Source: VYFG01 sp965248685
Lineage (GTDB): Bacteria > Pseudomonadota > Gammaproteobacteria > Arenicellales > Poriferihabitantaceae
DNA length: 64,000 nt
Assembly: GCA_965248685.1 (NCBI GenBank)
Contig: CBDFKC010000004.1
Location: 992,001 to 1,056,000, forward strand
Direction: 5' to 3'
Shown here: positions 19,030 through 28,082 of the stretch, one piece after another
Layout: the number at the start of each line of letters is the position of its first letter
Numbering within the stretch: the stretch's first letter is position 1
Notes under the pieces: generated by a model
Database searches by the model: none
The model's input: only the letters and a program-made list of their open reading frames with translations
What the model was told of the DNA's origin: nothing
Made by a program: the position numbers and the translations under genes

Positions 19030-19581
19030 TTAAAGTTCACCGGGTCCGACCACAGATAGTCCTACATTGTGGGTGGACGCCGATAGATTTGATGTGCCTT
19101 TACTGCCAACCACAAAGAAGTGAGTGGCAAACCCGCTTTCGAGGCTATAATTTGGTGGCGGAAGGTTGCCTTTGCCACGGTATCGTGTGTTAACTGCGGC
19201 ATTTCCATTGTTACTGCTAGCACCACAGTCTTCTGGCGTTGTTGGCACACCTGATTCATTGCATAACCAAATATTTGGTTTGGTAGCAACTGCATTGGGT
19301 AGGTCCGGATCACCATAATCCAATAATGGATCAATTTCCCCAGTATTGGAGGTGCTTAAAAGCGTTGGTGCTTTTAATCCCCTCACTAAACCTGATTCCG
19401 CGTACTGGAAAGAATGGTTTAGCTCTTGGAGGTTTGTGGTCATTTTTTGTTCCAGGCGATTGTTCTGCATAGTTGATACACCAATAACTGTCAGGATCAC
19501 GAGGAATACCATAGTAGTCGCCAGGGCTGCCCCAGATTGTGAATCAGGGCCAGCCGAAAAGAATTGTTGGTGAAATTTCAT
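19030..19581 (-). CDS. pilX: Type IV pilus minor pilin PilX
   Basis: A 183-aa minor pilin. The prepilin signal is DSQSG followed by AALATTMVFLVILTVIGVS; mature position 5 is Thr rather than Glu, a departure seen in PilX-type pilins. NNRLEQKMTTNLQ after the membrane helix is typical of PilX. Two cysteines (LCNES, EDCGAS) lie close together in the mature domain. It lies between pilW and the small gene preceding pilY1. Confidence 0.88.
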   Translation of the reverse strand: MKFHQQFFSAGPDSQSGAALATTMVFLVILTVIGVSTMQNNRLEQKMTTNLQELNHSFQYAESGLVRGLKAPTLLSTSNTGEIDPLLDYGDPDLPNAVATKPNIWLCNESGVPTTPEDCGASSNNGNAAVNTRYRGKGNLPPPNYSLESGFATHFFVVGSKGTSNLSASTHNVGLSVVGPGEL

Positions 19582-19602
19582 TTTGTTTGGAAAACTAAGA
19601 TT

Positions 19603-20709
19603 CTAAATTGCGTTCCGAATATAGACCGTTGTTTGAAATACCCGACGACGAACCCGGGCATCTCCAAGGGTGAAATCGGTCCCTAATACATCAATAGTTC
19701 CGCCATCACTATCCCTGTCATTCCTATCAAGATCAGTACCAAACTGATCTTCCGTCCTTAGCAACAAGGCGAATCTAACTGCACTGATGTTGCCCCAGAC
19801 GCCAACGCTATTTGCGTTTACAAAAGTATCGGGAACTACGTCTCCATCGGTATCTTCGCCATACAGGACCTCAAAAGCTTCTACGCCGGGAATAAATTCA
19901 TCAGCTACCGCTCCATTTTCATTAATTCCGGCATTAACCACCCGACGAAGAGTTGGAAAAGTATCCGGATCTGTTGGGTCGGCGGCGGGTTCGATAAAGT
20001 ACTTTATCCGACCAAACTCATAGAGCTGGGTAACAGTGCCGAGGTAGCTTTCCTTGGGATAGACCGCAGATAATGAGTCCGATATATTTTCATAGTCGTC
20101 CGGTAGGTCTCCACCGCTGGTGGTGTCGGTCTGATGTTGGATAGTATTACCCGACACACCGCTCACGGTAAAAATATCACCAACTTCACAGTTAGCAATA
20201 AGCAGAACATCCTGTTCCTGAATATTTGATGCATCGTCTAGCACCAAATCTGACAATGGACTGGTCATGCTGGCTGCCAATTTGGCACCAAGTATTGGTC
20301 GGGCATACTGAATTTCCAGCACATCGCGATTGGGCGCCGTGAGTGTTGACTCAGGTGTCGCGCTGTCTTCATATCCCCGTACCGGTGATGAGATATAAAT
20401 ATTCCCACTTAGATTGCTAATAACCGGTCCAGCAGCGTCAGAAGGATCTAAATCCTGAACGCACCCATAGTATCCGCTCAGCTGAAGATCCCGGGAGATC
20501 TGGGCGATGGCGAACCGGGCATTTTCCTGCAACCCAATCAGGTTGTCCTGTATTCGACTGGATTTTTGAGAGTTGGCCAGTATCACCGAAGCTCCAGCCA
20601 AAACGATTAAGCTGATAGTAAGTGCGATCATCAGCTCGATTAGGTTCATACCTTTTTGCTGATGGAGAGTATTCCTGCGAACGCCCATCTTCTTTGCGGA
20701 CTTATTCAT
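19603..20709 (-). CDS. pilW: Type IV pilus minor pilin PilW
   Basis: A 368-aa minor pilin, the largest of the set as usual for PilW. The prepilin site is HQQKG followed by MNLIELMIALTISLIVLAG, with Glu at +5. NARFAIAQISRDLQLSGYYGC just after the helix is characteristic. The frame extends upstream to 20760, but the ATG at 20709 overlaps the pilV stop as ATGA and is the better start. The mature part carries a D-rich stretch (RNDRDSDGG) near the C-terminus. Confidence 0.9.
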   Translation of the reverse strand: MNKSAKKMGVRRNTLHQQKGMNLIELMIALTISLIVLAGASVILANSQKSSRIQDNLIGLQENARFAIAQISRDLQLSGYYGCVQDLDPSDAAGPVISNLSGNIYISSPVRGYEDSATPESTLTAPNRDVLEIQYARPILGAKLAASMTSPLSDLVLDDASNIQEQDVLLIANCEVGDIFTVSGVSGNTIQHQTDTTSGGDLPDDYENISDSLSAVYPKESYLGTVTQLYEFGRIKYFIEPAADPTDPDTFPTLRRVVNAGINENGAVADEFIPGVEAFEVLYGEDTDGDVVPDTFVNANSVGVWGNISAVRFALLLRTEDQFGTDLDRNDRDSDGGTIDVLGTDFTLGDARVRRRVFQTTVYIRNAI

Positions 20710-21347
20710 ATGGTTGATGTATTTAGAATCTGGACACTCCAGGTATGCGCCATCATGCATTGTTCATTTGTTGGACCGTTGCCAAACGGCCAGGTAAGCG
20801 CATCTGACCAGATTCTATTCACTGCATTATTACAATCCGGTTTGGAATTAAGATTGACACTGGTCTCAGCCACAGTGGCATCGGAATATCCGGCCTGTTC
20901 ACTCAGCCCACGATCCGACCAGAATACAGAGATATCGAAGAATCTGATGTCAGTTGCGTTAACCGCGATTTGTACAGTGCCATAGGGAAGATTTCGCGAA
21001 ACCTCCAGTGCATAGCAGATAATATCATTGCGGGGAGTGGACAAAGCCGGATCGCATCCTGTAACTATATCCGCAGGCAGTATCGGGCTGGTATATGCAG
21101 TGACCTCGGCTCCGCCATCGTCGGAGGAAATTTGTTTTGCCCGCATACTATCGATAATCTCGTTGGCCGAAACAATTATCTGGCTACGATGGTATGATTC
21201 CTGACCAAATTGAAGGGCAAAATTCTGCAAATAGGCGACACTTAACAAGCCACCCGACAGAAGAACCAGCGCTACCATCACCTCAACCAGGGAAAATCCG
21301 CTGGACGGTGATACCGGCTTAATGTGACAAGATATCTCCATATTCAA
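20706..21347 (-). CDS. pilV: Type IV pilus minor pilin PilV
   Basis: A 213-aa minor pilin. The leader ends PSSG and is followed by FSLVEVMVALVLLSGGLLSV, with Glu at +5. The YLQNFALQFGQESYHRSQ and ANEIIDSMRA segments fit the PilV family. Its stop overlaps the pilW start. Either of two nearby ATGs (21347 or 21341) could initiate. Confidence 0.88.
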   Translation of the reverse strand: MNMEISCHIKPVSPSSGFSLVEVMVALVLLSGGLLSVAYLQNFALQFGQESYHRSQIIVSANEIIDSMRAKQISSDDGGAEVTAYTSPILPADIVTGCDPALSTPRNDIICYALEVSRNLPYGTVQIAVNATDIRFFDISVFWSDRGLSEQAGYSDATVAETSVNLNSKPDCNNAVNRIWSDALTWPFGNGPTNEQCMMAHTWSVQILNTSTI

Positions 21348-21357
21348 TTAAGTTAAA

Positions 21358-22032
21358 TTAGTAACTGGGGTTGTGAGTTACGTTCATCCGGCCGAGATTA
21401 TTTATCGCTACTGTCGCGAAATTGACGCCATCCTTATCAATATTAAAACTGACCAGGTTTTGTGCCTGACCAAATTGATTGAACACCACTCGATTATTAT
21501 TGGCGGAAGACAGCGAAATATTTTGCAATTCGGATTGTATTTGGAGGGTCTGTTCGGCATCGTCAACAGAAACAGTTGGGATACTATTACCGTCGCAATC
21601 TGAAGTCGTCGGCGGATAGTCAATAATCTCATCATTATCGCAATCAACAAACACAATCCAGCCAGTTTGGTAGTCGGTTGTGGCGGCCCCTAGACAGGTA
21701 GGAGAATCAGCCTCAGGATTGCCCGTTGGGCATATAACGACTCGTTCATTTGTACCATTATTGAGGGACAGATTTCGAGCGAACGACATTGCCCGGGATA
21801 TCTTGTCTACGCCACCGTCTAATTTGGAATTGGTTATAAGTCCATTAAATTCCGGCGCTGCGAGGCTGATTAAAATTCCCGTTATTGCTAAGACCACCAT
21901 CAGCTCGATTAAGGTAAAGCCCTCCCGATCGGAATACTTGTTCCGTTGCAGTGACTGAGGACCAGGGCGCGCGAATAGGCGAACAACGTTCAGCTTGTCC
22001 CGCACCCCCGCATGAGACAATTGGTTATCCAT
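21358..22032 (-). CDS. fimT: Minor pilin FimT/FimU (GspH-like)
   Basis: First gene of the minor-pilin operon. The prepilin motif is SDREG followed by FTLIELMVVLAITGILISLA, with Glu at +5, and the mature part has the GspH-like segment ISRAMSFARNLSLNNGTNERVVICPTGN. From the ATG at 22032 the leader is 38 residues, unusually long; an alternative initiation codon nearer the cleavage site cannot be excluded, and the frame is open up to 22083. FimT and FimU cannot be told apart with certainty. The gene is divergent from the tRNA-Thr gene. Confidence 0.83.
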   Translation of the reverse strand: MDNQLSHAGVRDKLNVVRLFARPGPQSLQRNKYSDREGFTLIELMVVLAITGILISLAAPEFNGLITNSKLDGGVDKISRAMSFARNLSLNNGTNERVVICPTGNPEADSPTCLGAATTDYQTGWIVFVDCDNDEIIDYPPTTSDCDGNSIPTVSVDDAEQTLQIQSELQNISLSSANNNRVVFNQFGQAQNLVSFNIDKDGVNFATVAINNLGRMNVTHNPSY

Positions 22033-22156
22033 GACTATATGATAACGGATCATCATCGTGGATAAAGTTTCAAATTGTAACAATCGTCGTTGCAGAGGCT
22101 TAGGTAGATCGTTTTTTGAGAGTAAAGATCGGTCTTAAACCCAGGTACACGTGGGA

Positions 22157-22185
22157 TGGACCCGACCGGACTCCGTCACTATAAT
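22157..22185 (+). promoter_or_regulatory. Predicted promoter of tRNA-Thr
   Basis: TGGACC (22157-22162) and a perfect TATAAT (22180-22185) are spaced by 17 bases. Transcription would begin around 22192, about 13 bases before the mature tRNA 5' end. Confidence 0.62.
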
Positions 22186-22204
22186 CCGCCCCTGGATTTT
22201 ACTT

Positions 22205-22280
<76 letters not shown>

Positions 22281-22440
22281 ACTCTCTATTTATCGAGATT
22301 TCATAAGTTCTCAAATACCCCATACATAGAAGCGTATTGGTGAGATTTTCGTCTCAATTCATCCAAAGAAATACCTTGAGGTCTCCGCATAAACTGGGTA
22401 AGTTACTGGGTAACTTTCAATATGAACCAATATATCTGAA

Positions 22441-23691
22441 ATGGCTGTGGAAGCTCGAAAACTCCTCATGTATTCCCGGCAGGTAGAATCTGCCAAGCCT
22501 GAAGCGAAACCTTACAAATTGCGGGCAGGGAACGGTTTGTTTCTCCAGGTTATGCCTAACGGCTCTAGACGCTGGCGGCTTCGATACTTTTATCTGGGAA
22601 AAGAAAAGATGCTTTCACTGGGGGTGTTCCCCGCTGTTGGACTGCAGGACGCAAGAAATGCTAGAGACGATGCCAGAAAGTTACTAGCTAAAGGGGAAGA
22701 TCCAAGCCAGAAACGAGCGGAGACTAAAGCCAAGGCGCTGATGGCTCAGGAAAATAGTTTTAAAGCTGTGGCAGAGGAGTGGTCATCGAGACAGACTGAC
22801 AAAGCCGAATCGACCCGCACAAAATCAAACTGGCTCCTGAGCTTTGCAATTGAGGACTTTGGAAGCTTCCCTATTGGGGAGGTTACACCCAGAATGGTAT
22901 TGGAGAGTTGCAGAAAAGCTGAAAATCGAGGGAAGCTAGAAACCGCCCAGCGGATAAAAGTGCAGTGTGGGCAAGTATTCCGGTACGCAGTGGCAACTGG
23001 ATTAATTGACAGTGATCCTACTCGCGATTTGGCGGGAGCATTAAAGCCCGTTCAGACTCAACACCGGGCTGCGATCACCGATCCCAATAGGGTAGGGAAG
23101 CTTTTGAACGACATAGACAACTATAGCGGCACTATGGAGGTGAAATGTGCACTACAGATGGCAGCATTGGTTTTCGTTCGCCCTGGAGAGCTTCGCTCTG
23201 CTCGATGGGCGGATATAGATTTGGAAGGCGCAGAATGGCGCTATACGCCGCCTAAAACCAGAAATCAGACAAAAGTGGATCTGATCGTTCCGCTTTCCAG
23301 GCAGGCGATTGGCGTCCTTGAAGAACTTCGCAAGATATCTGGAAATCGAGATTACGTGTTTCATAGCTACGGCAAAGAGCGGCATCTTTCTGAAAGCGCA
23401 TTATGCAACGCCTTGCGGAGAATGGGATACAGTACTAATGAAATGAGCGGTCATGGATTTCGTGCGATGGCAAAAACGATCATGTTGGAAGTTTTGAAGA
23501 TTCCTGATCAATACATTGAGCTGCAGTTAGGCCATAAAGTGAGTGACCCAAACGGTCGGGCTTACAATCGGGTGAAGTATCTGGAAGATAGAAAAATCAT
23601 GATGCAAAAGTGGGCGGACTATCTGGATACTTTGCGCACCGCAGCGAGTAGTGGCAATGTGATTACTTCAAAATTTCCCCGCTCAGCCTAA
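22441..23691 (+). CDS. int: P4-type tyrosine integrase of the island
   Basis: A 416-aa site-specific recombinase that would integrate and excise the island at tRNA-Thr. The N-terminal DUF4102-type arm-binding domain is seen in RAGNGLFLQVMPNGSRRWRL and MLSLGVFPAVGLQDARNAR. Catalytic residues are present: Arg in FVRPGELRSARW, the HGFRA box (His and Arg), GH in LQLGHKV, and the Tyr nucleophile in NRVKYLEDR. The ATG lies 160 bases after the tRNA. No truncation is apparent, so it could be active. Confidence 0.95.
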   Translation: MAVEARKLLMYSRQVESAKPEAKPYKLRAGNGLFLQVMPNGSRRWRLRYFYLGKEKMLSLGVFPAVGLQDARNARDDARKLLAKGEDPSQKRAETKAKALMAQENSFKAVAEEWSSRQTDKAESTRTKSNWLLSFAIEDFGSFPIGEVTPRMVLESCRKAENRGKLETAQRIKVQCGQVFRYAVATGLIDSDPTRDLAGALKPVQTQHRAAITDPNRVGKLLNDIDNYSGTMEVKCALQMAALVFVRPGELRSARWADIDLEGAEWRYTPPKTRNQTKVDLIVPLSRQAIGVLEELRKISGNRDYVFHSYGKERHLSESALCNALRRMGYSTNEMSGHGFRAMAKTIMLEVLKIPDQYIELQLGHKVSDPNGRAYNRVKYLEDRKIMMQKWADYLDTLRTAASSGNVITSKFPRSA

Positions 23692-23713
23692 ATTTTAGAA
23701 TTCTAATTCAAAT

Positions 23714-24424
23714 ATGGAAGATTTAGATTATTGGCGTCTTTGTGATGAACTGAACATCATCCAAGCCGCGCTCTTGGTAGTCGGAGAAGACCCCACGTGC
23801 GCTGAGCGCACCGAAGAATGGGATGTCGATAAAAGGCCCAAAGGCTATGAGGCGGCGAAGACGGCTATTTCTCATGCGCTCAGGAGCCACGTAAAGTACC
23901 AGGATGAAATTCAATGCATAGATTCAAATGTCCCCGGCGAACCCGGATATGCTCCTAATCCTGAGTACCTGGAATCGCTTCGAGTTCGATCTATTAGCGG
24001 AAAGTTAATACCAGACTATGACCAGGACATAAATGGAAACTTCATTGGTCCAATTGAAAATACAATAGACCTCTGGCACTCCACCGTTGATGTAGGCCCA
24101 CTCAAAATCTGGTTACATAGGCGCGGTTTTTCTGGTGGATTCTTTTTTCCAGAGACAGGAAATATGCCCGATTATCTTGACGAGAATAATCCTCGTTATG
24201 CACCAAAACTTGCTGCATCCATTAGAGCCTGGGAGGCAGTCACAGACCCGGGGGGCAAAAGTCCGAAGAAGGCATTAGACAAGTGGTTGCGCGAACATGC
24301 TGCACAGTTTGGGTTGACTGGGGATGATGGGTTGCCAACTAATCAGGCAATTGAGGATTGCAGCAAAGTTGCAAACTGGAATTCAAGTGGGGGAGCTCCA
24401 AAGACTCCTGATTCGACAACCTAG
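23714..24424 (+). CDS. Hypothetical island protein
   Basis: A 236-aa soluble protein without a recognised domain. It opens DYWRLCDELNIIQAALLVVG, carries aromatic-rich text in the middle, and ends with a conserved-looking segment (NQAIEDCSKVANW then GGAPKTP). It directly follows the integrase gene (22 bases) on the same strand, a position where proteins of this general look occur in gammaproteobacterial islands. There is no signal peptide or membrane helix. I cannot assign a function. Confidence 0.7.
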   Translation: MEDLDYWRLCDELNIIQAALLVVGEDPTCAERTEEWDVDKRPKGYEAAKTAISHALRSHVKYQDEIQCIDSNVPGEPGYAPNPEYLESLRVRSISGKLIPDYDQDINGNFIGPIENTIDLWHSTVDVGPLKIWLHRRGFSGGFFFPETGNMPDYLDENNPRYAPKLAASIRAWEAVTDPGGKSPKKALDKWLREHAAQFGLTGDDGLPTNQAIEDCSKVANWNSSGGAPKTPDSTT

Positions 24425-24613
24425 CCACCAATTAAGTATTTGATGTGCATAGATAAAAAATATATCGTGCTTTTACGGGTTCTAACTTACGTCTAAACCC
24501 ACCCCTACTAGCAGCTGATGCAGTGACAGGTATTTCAAACCTACCCAGCTATTTAGTGTGCGATAAATTCGCAATGATTCAGGTGTCATCAACAACCCCC
24601 AAAGGGCACCAAA

Positions 24614-24856
24614 ATGAATCAAATTATTCAAAGGCTCCCCGCCGTTAGAAACGAATCTGGTCTTTCTAGATCTACCCTTTACCGGCGAATTGATGAGGGG
24701 CTTTGGACTAAGCCCGTATCTCTGGGCGGTCGATCGGTTGGTTGGCCGTCTGGCGAAATCGCTACTTTGGTTGCAGCTAGAGTCGCAGGAAGATCTGACG
24801 ATGAGATCAGAGTGCTGGTTCAGGATTTACATGCTGCACGTAAATCAGCTTTGTGA
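24614..24856 (+). CDS. AlpA-family helix-turn-helix regulator/excisionase
   Basis: An 80-aa protein of the AlpA/phage transcriptional regulator type. The winged HTH is seen in VRNESGLSRSTLYRRIDEGL followed by PVSLGGRSVGWPSGEI. AlpA-like proteins regulate integrase expression or act as excision factors in P4-like islands (family knowledge). The stop overlaps the next gene's GTG start (GTGA), so the two are coupled. Confidence 0.85.
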   Translation: MNQIIQRLPAVRNESGLSRSTLYRRIDEGLWTKPVSLGGRSVGWPSGEIATLVAARVAGRSDDEIRVLVQDLHAARKSAL

Positions 24857-25332
24857 GCGGGAGACGATACAACCCGCAAAAGGTAAAAATTCACCATAGC
24901 TACGATGTGGCAGAAGTCGCCAATTTGCTCGATGTTCACAAGAATACAGTACGGATCTGGATAAAAGAGGGACTGCCAGTTGTGGATAGCAGACGACCAA
25001 CTCTGATTTTAGGCGGTGAGCTTCGAACATTCCTAAAATCAAGGCGGGTAAGGAACAAAAGGAAATGCCAGCCTGGAGAATTTTACTGCTTTGGTTGTCG
25101 CGCTCAGAGGTGGCCAGCCGGAAATATGGTGGATTTCCAATCAATAACAGAGAAGGTTGGAAACATCACGGCGCTTTGCGAGCAATGCGAATCTGTTATG
25201 CATCAGCGAATTGCTGCTGAAAGGCTGAAGCAGTTACCGGGAGAAATCGAAATCACATTTACGCAAGAACATAAACGCATAGTTGATAGATCTCACCCCA
25301 GTGTAAACAGTGACTTCAAACGAGGAAGGTAA
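24853..25332 (+). CDS. HTH protein with Cys-rich motif
   Basis: A 159-aa protein with a MerR-like helix-turn-helix (SYDVAEVANLLDVHKNTVRI then WIKEGLP) followed by a putative zinc site formed by FYCFGCRAQRW and LCEQCESVMH. GTG start at 24853, overlapping alpA. It ends 3 bases before a tyrosine recombinase gene that has a strong GAGGAAGG ribosome site, so the pair is likely a unit: a DNA-binding partner plus recombinase. The function beyond DNA binding is inferred from context. Confidence 0.75.
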   Translation: MSGRRYNPQKVKIHHSYDVAEVANLLDVHKNTVRIWIKEGLPVVDSRRPTLILGGELRTFLKSRRVRNKRKCQPGEFYCFGCRAQRWPAGNMVDFQSITEKVGNITALCEQCESVMHQRIAAERLKQLPGEIEITFTQEHKRIVDRSHPSVNSDFKRGR

Positions 25333-25335
25333 AAC

Positions 25336-26439
25336 ATGAAAACACATCATCCTGAAAACGTCAGAATAAAGCGGCAATACTTCAATTATTTAAGAAATGC
25401 GAGGGGGCAAAGTGAATCTTCTATAGATGCTGTTGCCAAGGCTATAGCACGCTTTGAAGACTACAATAATATGCGTTCCTTCAAAGCGTTTAACCACAAT
25501 CAGGCCGTTGCTTTCAAAAACCACTTGGCTAAACAGTATGGTCGGCGGTCTGCCAAAACTCTGAGCAAAGCCACGTTGCACGCTACCCTTGCAAACTTGA
25601 AACGATTTTTCCAATGGCTCTCTGGTCAACCTGGGTTCAAGTCTAGATTTCAGTATTCCGACGCTGAATACTTCAACATGACAGATAATGATGTACGTAC
25701 CGCTACTGCCAGGAGGGAGCAGAAGTCCCCAACCCTGAATCAAATCAAGCATGTCATATCTCAAATGCCAACGAATGATGAAATTCAGAAGCGTAATCGT
25801 GCTCTTTTGGCGTTTACACTTTTAACTGGCGCTAGAGACGGTGCCATTGCCTCAATGAAGCTTAAACATGTCGATCTGCAAACCGGATGTGTGGTTCAAG
25901 ATGCTCGACAAGTGAAAACTAAGTTCGGCAAGACATTTACGACCTATTTTTTCCCTGTTGGTGATTGGGTTGTTGAAATTGTTGAAGAATGGGTGACATT
26001 TCTAAGGGAGCAGAAGCTGTGGGGTAACGAGGATGCCTTGTTCCCTTCTACTATGGTTGCGTATAATGATTCGACTCATCAGTTTGAAGCTGCAGGGTTA
26101 AACACTGTTGGCTGGAGTAGTGCTAACCCGGTACGGACAATTTTCCGCAACGCTTTCGAGACCGCTGGTTTGCCATATTTTAATCCTCATAGCTTTCGGA
26201 ATACTTTAGTGCGTTTAGGCGAAGAGGTCTGTGGTACCCCAGAGGACTTTAAAGCTTGGAGTCAAAATCTTGGTCACGATAAGGTCTTAACAACATTTAC
26301 GAGCTATGGTGAGGTGGCGCCACAACGGCAGAGTGAAATTCTGAAAGAACTGGCCCTGCCAAAAATCAGGGACCAACCACTGGACGCAGAAGAGATCGCC
26401 GAGGCTGTTATGAGGAAATTGGGAGCTGCAGCAGGCTGA
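25336..26439 (+). CDS. Second tyrosine recombinase
   Basis: A 367-aa phage-integrase family protein, different from the P4-type enzyme at the left end. It has an N-terminal SAM-like core-binding domain (QSESSIDAVAKAIARFEDY) and a catalytic domain with Arg in LLTGARDGAIASM, HSFRNTL, NLGHDK and a Tyr in FTSYGEV. It is paired with the HTH/Cys-rich gene directly upstream. Such pairs are frequent in variable loci of gammaproteobacteria and may move or rearrange cargo. It looks intact. Confidence 0.9.
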   Translation: MKTHHPENVRIKRQYFNYLRNARGQSESSIDAVAKAIARFEDYNNMRSFKAFNHNQAVAFKNHLAKQYGRRSAKTLSKATLHATLANLKRFFQWLSGQPGFKSRFQYSDAEYFNMTDNDVRTATARREQKSPTLNQIKHVISQMPTNDEIQKRNRALLAFTLLTGARDGAIASMKLKHVDLQTGCVVQDARQVKTKFGKTFTTYFFPVGDWVVEIVEEWVTFLREQKLWGNEDALFPSTMVAYNDSTHQFEAAGLNTVGWSSANPVRTIFRNAFETAGLPYFNPHSFRNTLVRLGEEVCGTPEDFKAWSQNLGHDKVLTTFTSYGEVAPQRQSEILKELALPKIRDQPLDAEEIAEAVMRKLGAAAG

Positions 26440-26606
26440 TCGGAGCTTATGTGTTAATTTTCAAACTTGATTTAAGATTGTGGATTCTAAGGTTCTATCA
26501 ATTCCGACAATGGCTGTAGAATATTCACTACAAACTTTCGGACGATTTGCCAATACCCTGCTTACCCCTAATAGAATGAAACCTAATAATAACTTTTATC
26601 TGAAAG

Positions 26607-27873
26607 CAGTGCTGTCCCACAGTTTACAGTAAACTTGTTTGGGCCTGGTTATAGAATCCAGGTGGCTTGACATTTACTTCCTGAATCAGTGGTATTAACT
26701 CCCGCCGTTCGAAGATATTCAGCTGAAGAATCTTTAGTATTTGTCCGATACTACGATGCATGCAGCTCGTAAACCTCAGGTAGCTCAGTATCAGATAGGC
26801 ACAAAGAGCAATCCAGATTTGTGTCATAACCGCATTCTTTGATGTGCCAATAAACGTCTTAATCTTCAGGTTTTGCTTTATCCATTTGAAGAACATCTCT
26901 ATCTGCCAACGCGCTTTATAGATGTCTGCAATTGTCTTGGCCGCTAGTTTGAAGTTGTTCGTGAGGAATACGTAGTGTTTGCCGGTTTCGAGATCGCGGT
27001 ATCCAATTCGGCGCAATAAAATAGGACATTGATCTGCTTTCGATCCAGTTATTTCAATTGTCTGATCTGACGTCAATCCGGTTGTTGTTCGCACCTCCCG
27101 CCGAGCAGCTACCCGATAACTCGCGTTCCGCTTTTGGCGGGTGACAAACCAGATACCCTTGTTATGTAAGGCATTGTATAGACTGTAGTCAGTATAGCCA
27201 CGGTCAAAAACGATAATGCTCTCTTTTGGCAGGGTTAATTGCTTTGCCATATTCACTTCATGCACTTTACCGTCAGTCACAGAAACAAACGTAGGCAGGT
27301 ATCCATCATGATCGATCACTGCGTGCAATTTAATCGCGCCTTTCGTTGCGCGGAACTTAGCCCACGGAAACACGGATAAACAGAGATCGATCGTGGATGC
27401 ATCCATTGAGAGCAGTCGATTCTTAAAACGGAATCCATGTCGCGGTGCCCGCGACTGACAACGGTGTAGTAATCGATTGAACAATGCTTCGTAAAGCGAA
27501 CTTGGTTGGTTTTCGTTGACACGCGCTAAAGTGGACCGGCTCACCTTTTGCACTCCAAGGTGATAGAGTTTGGATTGTTGGGCAGCCATATTGCTTTCAA
27601 TATCACGCAAACTGGTTCTCCCAGTCAGCTGCGCCAGCATGAGTGAAGTAAACTGTGCCCAACGGCTCATCTTCCGCAACTTTTGACCTTGATGGTGCTG
27701 TTTGGACAAAGATTCAAACTCATGTCTACAGACTAGTTTGAGAAATTGTGATAACACGGTATTATTGTGAGACAAGGCCTATTCCTCCTGTGATAAAGCT
27801 GTTTTTAGACAACTCAATTTTATCAAAACACAGGGTTATAGGCCTTCTTTCATTTATTTATGGGACAGCACTG
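26607..27873 (-). mobile_element. IS4-family insertion sequence (intact)
   Basis: A 1267-bp element with perfect 13-bp terminal inverted repeats (CAGTGCTGTCCCA at 26607-26619 and its complement at 27861-27873) and one transposase gene. It is flanked by an exact 9-bp target duplication ATCTGAAAG at 26598-26606 and 27874-27882. It sits in the intergenic space between the recombinase and the type III methyltransferase, disrupting no recognisable gene. Confidence 0.94.
26624..27775 (-). CDS. IS4-family DDE transposase
   Basis: A 383-aa transposase with an N-terminal DUF4372-type domain (SQFLKLVCRHEFESLSKQHH, SRSTLARVNENQPSSLYEAL) and a DDE catalytic core: LLSMDASTIDLCLS (first Asp), IIVFDRGYTDYSLY (second Asp) and the YREK-like YKARWQIEMFFKWIKQNL (Glu). 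The start is a TTG at 27775 with a strong AGGAGG site 8 bases upstream. No frameshift or stop is seen, so the element may be active. Confidence 0.93.
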   Translation of the reverse strand: MSHNNTVLSQFLKLVCRHEFESLSKQHHQGQKLRKMSRWAQFTSLMLAQLTGRTSLRDIESNMAAQQSKLYHLGVQKVSRSTLARVNENQPSSLYEALFNRLLHRCQSRAPRHGFRFKNRLLSMDASTIDLCLSVFPWAKFRATKGAIKLHAVIDHDGYLPTFVSVTDGKVHEVNMAKQLTLPKESIIVFDRGYTDYSLYNALHNKGIWFVTRQKRNASYRVAARREVRTTTGLTSDQTIEITGSKADQCPILLRRIGYRDLETGKHYVFLTNNFKLAAKTIADIYKARWQIEMFFKWIKQNLKIKTFIGTSKNAVMTQIWIALCAYLILSYLRFTSCMHRSIGQILKILQLNIFERRELIPLIQEVNVKPPGFYNQAQTSLL

Positions 27874-28082
27874 ATCTGAAAGTTAACATCGGATGGGAAG
27901 TTGGCAACTGGCAAACTGCACAATCTGCGAATACAGGGGGAGATGGGACAACCGACCCCCATTTCAAGTATTAACGAATTCCAGAAACCACCTTTCTGCG
28001 GCAAGAGTAAGAAAATGACTAAAGCAGCGCGTATAGCCCCAAGCACAGACAGTCGCAGCATAGATCAACAGGAGCGTTGCCT

